Source: CAYSPT01 sp964432985 (GTDB lineage: Bacteria; Muiribacteriota; CAYSPT01). From it: a stretch of 23,725 nucleotides of DNA. The stretch spans positions 1 to 23,725 of the forward strand of contig CAYSPT010000075.1 in assembly GCA_964432985.1 (NCBI GenBank), written 5' to 3'. The notes under the pieces were generated by a model. That model did no database searches and was not told the origin of the DNA. It worked only from the letters and a program-made list of their open reading frames with translations. This document shows positions 7,178 through 14,780 of this stretch, piece by piece. The position numbers and the translations under genes are program-made. The stretch's first letter is position 1. Each line of letters starts with the position of its first letter.

Positions 7178-8106
7178 CGGCCATCTCCTTCCAGGCCAAA
7201 TGAGCTATTCAGGCCAAACTCCTTGCGCAGCTTGCTCGATTTCTGAAGGATGGTCATGAGTTCTCCGCCGGTTACCCGGCTGCGGTGCCCCACCGCCTGG
7301 GTGAGTCCCAGGTCCACCGCTTCCCGGTAGGCGGAGCGGCCGGACAGGCCGAACAGCCTGATGCTGAGTCCGCCTTTGAGTTCCAGCGCCCTGATAAACA
7401 GGTAACAGGCGAAACCGCGTTCGGCCGGGTCATCTCTTTCGAACAGCCATTCCTCCGGGATTATCCAGGTCTGCTTGAGCATGGTCACCAGCTGGTCGAA
7501 CGTGCCGAGACTTTCGGGTTGTTTCTTGAAAATCGCCACCGCCCGGCAGACATCTTCCTTGGTGACGGAGTTCTTCCGGATGAGCCGCCGGAAGAATATG
7601 CTCTGGGTCATGAGCGGGACTTCACCATATCCCCTGACATCACGGACCCGGGCCACGTCGTCCAGGTGGCGCATGTTGGTGGTGTCGGGCAGTTTTATGG
7701 TTGTCAGAAGCGTGCTGGCGAACGATCTGGCCGGCATGAAAACCTCGTGCCCCACCAGGAGGACCGGACCGGCAAGCTCCCGGGGAGTGCCGTTTACTTC
7801 CACCCACCGGTCACCGATCCGGAGCCTGATTGTCAACGGGCCGGTGACCAGCAGACTTCGTGTTTTCTTTTCGTAGCGGACTTGTTTGAATCCCAGCGTG
7901 TCGACGAATACGGCCAGGGCCAGGTAGACCAGATTGTCCCGGGTTTTGAGGAAACAATGCTGGGGAACCCTGGTGGTGTCAATTTCTTTCGCCGTGGCGC
8001 CCGCAGTTACCATAAGAACGCCCATGACTACGGCCAAAGTCATGATGAGCATCCGTGACCGCCACGGAGACCTGGATGAATCATCACCGTGCAGTTTTCT
8101 CATCAT
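7174..8106 (-). CDS. Exported protein with copper-amine-oxidase-N-like domain
   Basis: With the ATG at 8106 the protein has 310 residues. AAAGGA lies about six bases upstream of that ATG. The frame also allows an ATG at 8112 (too close to the ribosome binding site) and one at 8103. After a basic N-terminus comes one hydrophobic segment (MLIMTLAVVMGVLMVTAGATA), probably a signal peptide or anchor. The stretch RSLLVTGPLTIRLRIGDRWVEVNGTPRELAGPVLLVGHEVFMPARSFASTLL matches the small beta-domain found at the N-terminus of copper amine oxidases and in many Gram-positive and thermophile surface proteins. The helical C-terminal half (about 155-310) resembles nothing I know. No copper-oxidase catalytic domain is present. 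It is the second gene of the operon and is coupled to the FecR-domain gene by an ATGA overlap. Confidence 0.78.
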   Translation of the reverse strand: MMRKLHGDDSSRSPWRSRMLIMTLAVVMGVLMVTAGATAKEIDTTRVPQHCFLKTRDNLVYLALAVFVDTLGFKQVRYEKKTRSLLVTGPLTIRLRIGDRWVEVNGTPRELAGPVLLVGHEVFMPARSFASTLLTTIKLPDTTNMRHLDDVARVRDVRGYGEVPLMTQSIFFRRLIRKNSVTKEDVCRAVAIFKKQPESLGTFDQLVTMLKQTWIIPEEWLFERDDPAERGFACYLFIRALELKGGLSIRLFGLSGRSAYREAVDLGLTQAVGHRSRVTGGELMTILQKSSKLRKEFGLNSSFGLEGDGR

Positions 8107-8117
8107 GGACATCCTTT

Positions 8118-9548
8118 CTAGTACGAGTACGATACGCCCAGGCTCGTGTACAGCGTTCTGTCACGCCGCGTTGCCGGAAAGGCGGTTCCCGGGGTAAAAC
8201 GTCCGATTCTGAGACTCATCCTGAAGTCGGACAGGACTTTCCAGAACAGGTACATGTCAAGTTCGTTGCCCACGTCTTTGGAATTCTCACTTGCCCAGAG
8301 GTCCGATATTGCCCCCTGTGCTTTTCGTTTGTTGAAATGGCTGCCCACCACGCTGATCAAGAGGTCTCTGCTCACCCGTTTATGAATGAAGGGTTTGAAC
8401 GAGAAGGCGAATTTGAGAATCCGTATGTTGGAAAGACGGGGAGAAAATGCCAGTCCCAGCCGCGGGGTGCTGAAGTGGTAAAAACCTATATCGGTGCTGG
8501 TTGACGTTCGTCCCCCGGCGGTGTTTGTCACGTGCTGCCGCGTGGCGTCGCCGCTGGCGGAGAAAAGTTCCAGTGAAAAGGTGGGGTGCATCAGAGCGTC
8601 GGGCAGCCAGGCGGCACCGAAATTATAGGCGAAGGCATCTACCTTAGCCCTGGTGTTGCTTCCCGAAACGGGAGACCGGCCCCACTGCTGAACGACTTCT
8701 CCCCAGTAGGTGAGTGAGTTGACGATGTGCCCGTCGCCGCCGAACGCCAGGTAGGTGGCGTCGTAATCGTAGCGCTGAGCGGTATTGTCGGGAATTTCTT
8801 CACTCCGGTCGTCTTCCATGAGCAGGTAGGTGTAGAACCGCCTGCCGGAAGTCATGCGAAGCTCTCCGGTCAGACCGGCGAAAAACCGGTCGCTCCCCAG
8901 GTCCCATCCCGGAACCGACGTGTCAATATTGTTGTCGTGTGGTCTGGTCTTTGCCAGTATAAGACCGAGGGCTGTTTTTTTGAAGCGCTTCTGTACGTTG
9001 ATACCGTCGAGCACGTTGCCTAAAACCAGTCCCCGTCCCAGCCTGAAATACTGCCGCCCGAAGCGGGTGACGGTGCTGCGGGGAAATTTCAGGGAGGCAT
9101 AGAACATATCAATGTGTGGACCGTCGTGGTCGGTGGAGCCTCTGCCGGTTACGCCACTGCCCCAGTTGGTCATGTTCACGCGGTGCTTGAGTCTGAAGTA
9201 GACGCTGTTTCGCTCTCCGACGAACACCTTGGTCCAGAACCTGAAGTCGACGGTGTTGGCGCCTTCGATTACGTCGTCTATCCGATCGTAATGATCGAAG
9301 TCGTCGAACCGGTAAAAGCTAGTGGTGACCCAGCCGCCCCAGTCGGCGTTTATGCCCGGGTCCACAGGTGGACGCAGCCACTCCGTGTCTTCCAGGACGG
9401 AGATCGCTTCCAGGTCCTCGAACTGCTGCTCCTGCTCGATTACTGACAACTGCTGTCCCTGTGTGCCTCCGGGCAGCGCCGCCAGTACTATTGCCAGGGC
9501 CAGCAGGCCAGCCGCACCTCTGAATCGTTCACGGCAGCGCTCATTCAT
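8118..9548 (-). CDS. Outer membrane beta-barrel protein (alginate-export/porin-like)
   Basis: 476 residues from the ATG at 9548. A signal peptide (RFRGAAGLLALAIVLAALPGGTQGQ) precedes alternating hydrophobic/polar strands typical of beta-barrels (TVDFRFWTKVFVGERNSVYFRLKHRV, FYASLKFPRSTVTRFGRQYFRLGRGLVLGNVLDGINVQKRF). The protein ends in LYTSLGVSYSY, an aromatic C-terminal strand expected for BAM-dependent insertion. The stretch with IDMFYASLKF, TRFGRQYFRLGRGLVLGN and LDGINVQ is reminiscent of alginate-export-type porins, but the exact family is uncertain. The ATG has no good ribosome binding site of its own but overlaps the stop of a short upstream ORF (ATGAATGA). A TTG at 9566 with GGGAG seven bases upstream is the main alternative start. 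It is the first gene of the four-gene operon. Confidence 0.82.
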   Translation of the reverse strand: MNERCRERFRGAAGLLALAIVLAALPGGTQGQQLSVIEQEQQFEDLEAISVLEDTEWLRPPVDPGINADWGGWVTTSFYRFDDFDHYDRIDDVIEGANTVDFRFWTKVFVGERNSVYFRLKHRVNMTNWGSGVTGRGSTDHDGPHIDMFYASLKFPRSTVTRFGRQYFRLGRGLVLGNVLDGINVQKRFKKTALGLILAKTRPHDNNIDTSVPGWDLGSDRFFAGLTGELRMTSGRRFYTYLLMEDDRSEEIPDNTAQRYDYDATYLAFGGDGHIVNSLTYWGEVVQQWGRSPVSGSNTRAKVDAFAYNFGAAWLPDALMHPTFSLELFSASGDATRQHVTNTAGGRTSTSTDIGFYHFSTPRLGLAFSPRLSNIRILKFAFSFKPFIHKRVSRDLLISVVGSHFNKRKAQGAISDLWASENSKDVGNELDMYLFWKVLSDFRMSLRIGRFTPGTAFPATRRDRTLYTSLGVSYSY

Positions 9549-9588
9549 CCGGTAATAAAAGGACAAGTACAATCTCCCTATCTTTCAC
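9541..9588 (-). CDS. Possible 15-residue leader peptide upstream of the barrel gene
   Basis: A GTG at 9588 has GGAG, within AAAAAAGGAG, exactly eight bases upstream. It opens a frame MKDREIVLVLLLPDE that stops at 9541-9543. Its stop overlaps the start region of the barrel gene (ATG at 9548, sequence ATGAATGA), the geometry of translational coupling. The peptide frame differs from that of the barrel gene. A 10-bp palindrome TTCACGTGAA (9584-9593) spans the GTG. Only the ribosome binding site and overlap support it. Confidence 0.35.
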   Translation of the reverse strand: MKDREIVLVLLLPDE

Positions 9589-9757
9589 GTGAATCACTCC
9601 TTTTTTAGCACAAGCCGTCATATCCATCAACAGACGTGGAGCTACTACACATATATGTAAAGTGCATATTATCTCTTTACTTACAAGTCTCCAGGCGTGG
9701 ATACACTGTAAATATCGCGGTGCTTTCAAGTAAAAGGATAAACTGAGATCCTGGTAC

Positions 9758-9787
9758 TTGTATAGACACCGGTTCAAAAAGTATGAT
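9758..9787 (+). promoter_or_regulatory. Candidate sigma-70-type promoter of the btpA-like gene
   Basis: TTGTAT (9758-9763) and TATGAT (9782-9787) are separated by 18 bases. Transcription would start near 9795, about 25 bases ahead of the ATG at 9820, leaving room for the GGAGGAG ribosome binding site. It lies in the 231-base gap between the divergent barrel and btpA-like genes. Confidence 0.5.
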
Positions 9788-9819
9788 AGAGGGCAGCACG
9801 TTGCAGGAGGAGACCACTC

Positions 9820-10629
9820 ATGGAAAAGAAGAGCTGTGTTCTGGGACTGCACAAACCGGTGATTGGCATGATTCACGTGGCGGCGCTTCCGGGTACCCCG
9901 GGGGGTACCAGCGCTCCCGAATGGATACTCGATCAGGCGCTTCAGGAGGCGGCGGTGTACCGCGACTCGGGCATTGACGCCCTGGCTATCGAGAACATGC
10001 ATGATATACCCTACCTCAACGGCCGGGTGGGACCCGAGATTACCGCTATGATGAGCGTGATCGGTTACGTTGTCAAACGGACCATCAAACTTCCGTGCGG
10101 GATCCAGGTCCTGGCGGCTGCCAACCGGGAAGCACTGGCCGCCGCGCTGGCTGGTAACCTGGATTTTGTCCGCTCCGAGGGGTATGTCTTCGCCCACGTG
10201 GCCGACGAAGGGATCATCCAGTCCGGCGCCGGGGACCTGCTGCGGTACCGCAAGCACATCGGGGCTGAAAACATCCCGGTCTTCACCGATATCAAGAAAA
10301 AGCATTGCTCTCACAACCTGACGTCGGATGTTACTATCCAGGAGACCGCCCGGGCGGCGGAATTCTTTCTGAGTGACGGCGTGGTGGTGACCGGAGCGTC
10401 CACCGGAGAGCCGGCCAGCCTGGAAGAGATAGCAACGGTCAAAGACGCGGTCGGTGTGCCGGTACTGGTTGGATCGGGAGTAACCATCGACAATGTCGAA
10501 TCATACCTGGAAACGTCTGATGCGCTGATTGTCGGGTCCTGGTTCAAGAAAGACGGGCACTGGAAAAACGAGCTCGACGCAGACAGGATCAAGCGGTTCA
10601 TGGAGAAAGTAAACGAGCTGCGAAGCTGA
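9820..10629 (+). CDS. BtpA/SgcQ-family TIM-barrel protein
   Basis: 269 residues, full length for the family. The ATG is preceded by CAGGAGGAG. Family marks are the opening KPVIGMIHVAALPGTPGG, the GIDALAIENMHDIPY segment, VRSEGYVFAHVADEGIIQSGAGDLLRYRKHI, the strand PVFTDIKKKHCSHNL, and the C-terminal phosphate-binding-like strands DGVVVTGASTGEP, VPVLVGSGVTIDNVESYL and ALIVGSWFKKDG. BtpA was named for a role in photosystem I build-up in cyanobacteria, but most family members occur in non-phototrophs, and SgcQ relatives sit in sugar gene clusters. Nothing here indicates photosynthesis, so the substrate is unknown. It stands alone, divergent from the barrel operon and convergent with the next gene. 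Confidence 0.9.
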   Translation: MEKKSCVLGLHKPVIGMIHVAALPGTPGGTSAPEWILDQALQEAAVYRDSGIDALAIENMHDIPYLNGRVGPEITAMMSVIGYVVKRTIKLPCGIQVLAAANREALAAALAGNLDFVRSEGYVFAHVADEGIIQSGAGDLLRYRKHIGAENIPVFTDIKKKHCSHNLTSDVTIQETARAAEFFLSDGVVVTGASTGEPASLEEIATVKDAVGVPVLVGSGVTIDNVESYLETSDALIVGSWFKKDGHWKNELDADRIKRFMEKVNELRS

Positions 10630-10640
10630 CTTACTGGTGG

Positions 10641-10663
10641 ATCCTCCGGTCAAGCCGGAGGAT
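10641..10663. repeat. REP-like hairpin ATCCTCCGG-TCAAG-CCGGAGGAT
   Basis: A perfect nine-pair stem with a five-base loop TCAAG begins 11 bases after the btpA-like stop codon. The same design, with the same loop and the GATGAC flank, is found in the double element near 15494. It may also help to end transcription of the btpA-like gene, although no T-run follows. Confidence 0.75.
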
Positions 10664-10890
10664 GACTGGCTAGAGCCGGAGGATGACTGGCTAGAGCCGG
10701 AGGATGACTGGCTANNNNNNNNNNNNNNNNNNNNNNNNNNNNNNNNNNNNNNNNNNNNNNNNNNNNNNNNNNNNNNNNNNNNNNNNNNNNNNNNNNNNNN
10801 NNNNNNNNNNNNNNGGATGACTGGCTAGAGCCGGAGGATGACTGGCTAGAGCCGGAGGATGACTGGCTAGAGCCGGAGGATGACTGGCTA
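10654..10890. repeat. 21-bp tandem array grown from a REP hairpin, interrupted by assembly gap
   Basis: The unit gccggaggatgactggctag plus one A occurs three times before the gap (10654-10714) and about four times after it (10815-10890), with no base differences among visible copies. The first unit is the right arm of the REP hairpin plus its flank. The true copy number is unknown because the gap is a fixed-length run of N. The array separates the btpA-like gene from the convergent gene and ends two bases before the stop codon of the latter. The repeat happens to be open in one frame (EPEDDWL), which is probably not translated. Confidence 0.9.
10715..10814. other. Assembly gap (100 N)
   Basis: Exactly 100 undetermined bases lie inside the tandem array. 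The round number indicates a scaffold join of arbitrary length. The repeat on both sides explains why the assembler failed. Confidence 0.97.
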
Positions 10891-10892
10891 CT

Positions 10893-11561
10893 TTATTCCT
10901 CCGGGGCGTTTCTTACCAGGAAGTGGATAACAGTGGCTCCTGACTCGTCGTTTTCCACCTTGATCACCCGGGCCACGCCCTGGTTCAGTTCCAGCAGGTG
11001 CCGGACGTGGGCCAGTTTCTCCTTGACCTTCTTAATATCGACGTGACGTGTTTCCATCTCCGAAGCGTACTCGGTTGCCAGCCGTTCAATGTCCTCCAGG
11101 TTCTTTCGCGTAAGCTTGAACTGGGTCACCACGGCTTTGTCGGTAAGACCGAGAAAGTTCTGCATGATGATACGAACGGCCCGCAGAAACTCGTAGCAGG
11201 AAACGGGTTGTCTGCCTTTAGTTTTGAACATGAGATTAAGGCGTCCCGGAAGAAATTTCCCCTGGTGGAGATTGGTGGCGGTCAGTCTTCGGATAATGGC
11301 CAGATCCTGCTTCGGTACCTCTGGAAACGGGTTGAAATTGAAATAATCAAACCCGGCTTTGGGTTCCTTGATCCGGGGCGGCGGCTGCTCGTCTTTCGAA
11401 GGCACACTGACCCTCAGTACCATGTGGGCGACGTCACTGAAGTCAGGTCCTTCCAGGAAGATATCTTCAGGCACGGGCAGGGTCAGCACGGAGTCGGCTA
11501 TGGCTGCCCCAGCCAGAGAAATGAATATCAGGGTCCAGGCAATTGCCAGGTATTTTCTCAT
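10893..11561 (-). CDS. Exported protein of unknown function
   Basis: 222 residues from the ATG at 11561, which has AAAGGAGG about ten bases upstream. The frame extends to 11657 but would then overlap the M24 peptidase gene and delay the signal peptide. The N-terminus is a signal peptide (MRKYLAIAWTLIFISLAGAAIA). The mature protein begins with a proline-rich, beta-prone segment (LTLPVPEDIFLEGPDFSDVAHMVLRVSVPSKDEQPPPRI). A segment with one cysteine follows (FLPGRLNLMFKTKGRQPVSCYEFLRAV), and then a helical, charged stretch (LTRKNLEDIERLATEYASEMETRHVDIKKVKEKLAHVRHLLEL). No family is recognised. It is probably the last gene of the long minus-strand run, 50 bases after the M24 peptidase gene. Confidence 0.8.
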   Translation of the reverse strand: MRKYLAIAWTLIFISLAGAAIADSVLTLPVPEDIFLEGPDFSDVAHMVLRVSVPSKDEQPPPRIKEPKAGFDYFNFNPFPEVPKQDLAIIRRLTATNLHQGKFLPGRLNLMFKTKGRQPVSCYEFLRAVRIIMQNFLGLTDKAVVTQFKLTRKNLEDIERLATEYASEMETRHVDIKKVKEKLAHVRHLLELNQGVARVIKVENDESGATVIHFLVRNAPEE

Positions 11562-11582
11562 GTAACCGCCGGCCTCCTTTCT

Positions 11583-11627
11583 CAGCCGATCTGGTCTCAG
11601 CTGATCTGGTTTAACTGATCTGTCTGG
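11583..11627. repeat. Three imperfect ~15-bp tandem repeats
   Basis: Read on the minus strand, CAGATCAG, CAGATCAG and CAGATCGG recur every 14-15 bases with partly conserved spacers, covering the end of the M24 peptidase gene and the gap before the next ribosome binding site. The first copy encodes the last residues of the peptidase (RQIS) and its stop. Confidence 0.55.
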
Positions 11628-12693
11628 GGGACCGTTCCGAACAGGTAAGTACGTCACAGCCGTTTTCGGTAACCACGATAAGGTCTTCTATCCTGATTCC
11701 TCCCCATCCTTCGAGATAGATTCCAGGTTCCACACTCAGTATCATTCCGGGCTCAAGTTGTATCGGGCTGCCGGGTGCGAACGACGGCCTTTCGTGGACC
11801 TCGAGTCCGACACTGTGTCCCAGGTTGTGACCGAATTTGTCGCCATAACCGGCCTCTCCAATTATGGCGCGGGCCACCTGGTCCACTTCCGTGCAGGACA
11901 CCCCCGGGCGGATAGCCCTGATGGCTGCCTGCTGTGCTTTGAGGACGATGTCGTACACGCTGAGAAACCGGTCACTCGGTTTTCCCATGTGGTAGGTCCT
12001 GGTCATGTCTGAGCAGTACCCGTTCACCCTGGCTCCGAAATCGATTACCACCGGTTCGCCGGTACGGAGCGTGCGCTCACCGCTTTCGGCGTGGGGGCGC
12101 GCCCCCTGGGGGCCGGAAGCCACGATGGGATCGAATGACTCCTTGTCTCCACCGTGTTTCCGAATCGACTGCACCAGCATGGCCGCCACATCCTTTTCCT
12201 TGAGACCCTGTACAAGGGTCACAGATACTTCCTCAAGTGCTTTATCGGCGACCCGGCACGCTTTCTTTACCTCTTCTATCTCTTCGGGGTCCTTGATTTT
12301 TCTGAGGGATTCAACCATCCCCATGGACGGGATCATGCGCACCTCGGGCAACCGGTCCTTGAGGAGCCGTTCCTGGGCCATGGTTACCGTATTAGCTTCC
12401 AGGTTAATGGTATCGATTCGCTTCCTCTTTATCTGGTCGGTAAGTTCGGATACCAGCGCCTGGTTCGACTTGATCAGGATCCATTCGGGGGACTGCTCCT
12501 CAGCCTGCTCCCAGTAGCGGAAATCGGTCAGCAGTTCGTTGTGTTCAGGTGTAATCAAAAGATAGGCGTTGGTGCCGGTGAAACCGGAAAGATAACGGAT
12601 ATTGATAACATTGGAAACCAGGAGATTATCGCTTTTTTTTCCGGTCTTGAGGAGCTGTCGCAGCTTTGTGAGCCGCCTGGAGTACACTGACAT
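11611..12693 (-). CDS. M24 family Xaa-Pro aminopeptidase
   Basis: 360 residues, the usual size of the short PepP/PepQ-like aminopeptidases. The ATG follows AAAAAGGAG. An N-terminal creatinase-like domain (1-125: NIRYLSGFTGTNAYLLI, LLTDFRYWEQA) precedes the pita-bread catalytic domain. All five dinuclear metal ligands are visible: D218 (VIDFGA), D229 (CSDMTRT), H293 (GHNLGHSVGLEVHE), E322 (SVEPGIY) and E336 (GIRIEDL). Substrate-side histidines H201 (RPHAESG) and H300 are also kept. It should release N-terminal residues ahead of proline in the cytoplasm. It lies in the minus-strand run 86 bases after the M16 peptidase gene. Confidence 0.95.
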   Translation of the reverse strand: MSVYSRRLTKLRQLLKTGKKSDNLLVSNVINIRYLSGFTGTNAYLLITPEHNELLTDFRYWEQAEEQSPEWILIKSNQALVSELTDQIKRKRIDTINLEANTVTMAQERLLKDRLPEVRMIPSMGMVESLRKIKDPEEIEEVKKACRVADKALEEVSVTLVQGLKEKDVAAMLVQSIRKHGGDKESFDPIVASGPQGARPHAESGERTLRTGEPVVIDFGARVNGYCSDMTRTYHMGKPSDRFLSVYDIVLKAQQAAIRAIRPGVSCTEVDQVARAIIGEAGYGDKFGHNLGHSVGLEVHERPSFAPGSPIQLEPGMILSVEPGIYLEGWGGIRIEDLIVVTENGCDVLTCSERSPRQIS

Positions 12694-12779
12694 GGGAACA
12701 CTCTCCTTTTTAAAAACTCGGATGATTCACAAAATTCGAGTTATGTATTAAACTAAACGGGGATTGCCGGGCTGTACCG

Positions 12780-14033
12780 TCAAGCCAGGTTAAAGCTCTT
12801 GAAATCCTTTGCTTTTACCGGACCTATGGCGACCGTGGTGAGATTGTCCGGTTTGAGCAGCCAATCGGCAATAGACAGAATATCATCCCTGGTAACCGAT
12901 TCTATCTTATCTATTAATTCATCAAGCGAAATAAACCGGCCGTGGTAGATTTCGAGCCGGGCCATGTGCGTCATTCTTTGGGCGGTGTTCTCCAGGTTCA
13001 GAATCAGGTTACCCTTGAGCTGCGCTTTCGCTCTGTTAATTTCTTTTTCGGTCACACCGTTGGTACGGAGATTGTTGAAGGTTTCCAGTACGAGCTCCAG
13101 GATCAACTTCAGATTGCGGGGGCTCGATCCTGCGTAAATCGAAAACAACCCTGTGTCTTTATAGGAACTCTGGTAAGAGAAGATCGAGTAAGCCAGTCCC
13201 CGTTTTTCCCTGACTTCCTGGAACAGCCGGGAACTCATACCACCTCCCAGGATGGTGTTGAGAAGTATGAGAGGAAACCGTCGGTTGTCGGTCTGTGACA
13301 CTCCCTCTTTCCCCAGGCAGAGGTGGACCTGCTCGATTTTCCGCGTTTCGATATCTGTCCGGGGTTTGCTGTTGGTTTCAACTGTTTTGACGTTGACCGA
13401 GGTGCCTTTAATGTCGCCGAAAAGGCTGCGAGCCACATTGACCACCTGCGGCACCGTGACGCTTCCGGCAACCGAGAGGATCATGTTGCCAGGATTGTAA
13501 TACCGCCGGTAGTACCGCATCAGCGAGCGGCGGGTCAGGGACCCTATGACCTTTTTACGGCCGAGAATGGGGTAACCCAGGGGACTGTCTTTCCACAGCG
13601 CCTGGGCGAACCGGTCATGGATGATCTCGTCGGGAGAGTCCTGGTACATCTTGATCTCTTCCATGACGACCTGCTTTTCCTTTTCTATCTCGGGTGCCGG
13701 AAAGCGGGAGTTGAGCGTGATGTCGGCCAGAACGTCCATGGCCAGTTCGAAATGCTCTTCGGTCACCTTGACGTAATAGCAGGTGTATTCCTTGCTGGAG
13801 AAGGCGTTGAGGTGCCCGCCCACGGATTCCAGGGCTTCGGCAATGTCCTGGGCGTTACGCCGGGTGGTACCTTTGAAAATAAGGTGCTCCATGAAGTGGA
13901 ACACACCGTTGTTACGAGGTGTTTCCGTGGAGGAACCAGCCAGAATCCACAGTCCGATAGTAACTGATTTGACGTGAGGTATCTCTTCGACTACGACCTT
14001 CAGGCCGTTGCCGAGTTCTTGTTTTTCCAGCAT
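12780..14033 (-). CDS. M16 family zinc peptidase
   Basis: 417 residues, standard for the bacterial processing-peptidase-like M16B group. The inverted zinc motif HXXEH is H46-F-M-E49-H50 (GVFHFMEHLIFKGT), and the third ligand is a glutamate about 76 residues later (EIEKEKQVVMEEI). The C-terminal homologous half carries RGLAYSIFSYQSSYKDTGLFSIYAGSSP, the usual substrate-binding arginine/tyrosine region. There is no signal peptide. GAGGGA is just upstream of the ATG. The start overlaps the end of the RluB-like gene by 34 bases. In many genomes this peptidase follows pnp or rpsO, and here it lies in the same run a few genes downstream. Confidence 0.95.
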   Translation of the reverse strand: MLEKQELGNGLKVVVEEIPHVKSVTIGLWILAGSSTETPRNNGVFHFMEHLIFKGTTRRNAQDIAEALESVGGHLNAFSSKEYTCYYVKVTEEHFELAMDVLADITLNSRFPAPEIEKEKQVVMEEIKMYQDSPDEIIHDRFAQALWKDSPLGYPILGRKKVIGSLTRRSLMRYYRRYYNPGNMILSVAGSVTVPQVVNVARSLFGDIKGTSVNVKTVETNSKPRTDIETRKIEQVHLCLGKEGVSQTDNRRFPLILLNTILGGGMSSRLFQEVREKRGLAYSIFSYQSSYKDTGLFSIYAGSSPRNLKLILELVLETFNNLRTNGVTEKEINRAKAQLKGNLILNLENTAQRMTHMARLEIYHGRFISLDELIDKIESVTRDDILSIADWLLKPDNLTTVAIGPVKAKDFKSFNLA

Positions 14034-14758
14034 TCTTCCCTCAACTTTCTTACTTCTCCCTCAGTCAAAAAACGCCATTTACCCACGGGTAGTTCCCCGA
14101 GATGTATTTCTCCGACAGCGCTTCGATGAAGTTTTACCACGGGAAACCCTGTTATTTCAAGCATTCTTCTAATTTGTCTTTTACGTCCTTCATGCAGGAC
14201 CAATTCCAGAATAGTGCAAAACCTGCTTCTTGTAAGGATTTTGATCTCATCCACGCGTCCAACTCCTTCTTCGAGCCGGATGCCGGTTGTGAGTTTTTTC
14301 ACATCTTGGCGGCCGGGCCGGCCTTTAACTTCGGCCCGATATACTTTATCGACCTTGTACTTCGGATGCGTTAGACGATAGGCAAGTTCTCCGTCATTGG
14401 TAAGAATCAGGGCACCGGTCGTGTCGCGGTCCAACCTGCCTACCGGGTAGAGGCGGACGCCGACATCGCTGACCATGTCCACGACGTGCTCACGCCCGAA
14501 GGGATCGGACGCGGTACACAACGTACCCATGGGTTTGTGCAGCAGAACGTAACGAAGTGGTTCAGGCGGTTTAAGAGCAGTGCCGTTGACGGTAATGATG
14601 TCTTTGGATGGATCGGCTTTTGTTCCCGGTCGAAGCACCGTGACTCCGTTAACAGCCACTTTGCCTTCGACGATGAGTTTTTCCGCCGCCCGCCTGGATG
14701 CCACTCCGCACCGGGCGATAATTTTTGCCAGACGCTCCCGGGCTGACTGCTGCTGCAT
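14000..14758 (-). CDS. rluB: RsuA/RluB-family rRNA pseudouridine synthase
   Basis: The ATG at 14758 gives 252 residues starting MQQQSARERLAKIIARCGVASRRAAEKLI, an S4 RNA-binding domain (about 8-60). The frame is open to 15004, but that extension only overlaps the pseudopilin gene in another phase. AAGGAGG lies about 13 bases upstream. The catalytic domain has the motif GRLDRDTTG with nucleophile D110, LTNDGELAYRLTHPKYKVDKVYRAEVKG, and EGRKRQIRRMLEITGFPVVKLHR. It should convert a uridine of 23S rRNA (RluB-type) or 16S rRNA (RsuA-type). The separate S4 domain and general look favour RluB, but sequence alone does not settle the site. Confidence 0.9.
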   Translation of the reverse strand: MQQQSARERLAKIIARCGVASRRAAEKLIVEGKVAVNGVTVLRPGTKADPSKDIITVNGTALKPPEPLRYVLLHKPMGTLCTASDPFGREHVVDMVSDVGVRLYPVGRLDRDTTGALILTNDGELAYRLTHPKYKVDKVYRAEVKGRPGRQDVKKLTTGIRLEEGVGRVDEIKILTRSRFCTILELVLHEGRKRQIRRMLEITGFPVVKLHRSAVGEIHLGELPVGKWRFLTEGEVRKLREECWKNKNSATA

Positions 14759-14780
14759 GGTTCCGATCCCCCCCTCCTTG

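Noticed and set aside
9541..10314. A 257-codon minus-strand frame antisense to the btpA-like gene
   Set aside because: It mirrors the plus-strand gene, and its composition is that of a reverse-strand shadow. The only part worth keeping is its last 15 codons, which have their own ribosome binding site.
10637..10828. An open frame over the tandem array coding EPEDDWL repeats
   Set aside because: The 21-bp unit is a multiple of three, so the frame stays open by chance. It crosses an assembly gap, has no credible start and derives from a REP hairpin.
10654..10890. CRISPR array
   Set aside because: The 21-bp units are directly adjacent with no spacers, and no cas genes are present.
12694..12779. 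AACTCG...CGAGTT inverted repeat between the M16 and M24 peptidase genes as a terminator
   Set aside because: A stem of six with a 16-base loop and no T-run after it is too weak.
13323..13967. A 214-codon plus-strand frame opposite the M16 peptidase gene
   Set aside because: Shadow of a well-supported conserved gene. No ribosome binding site or known motif.
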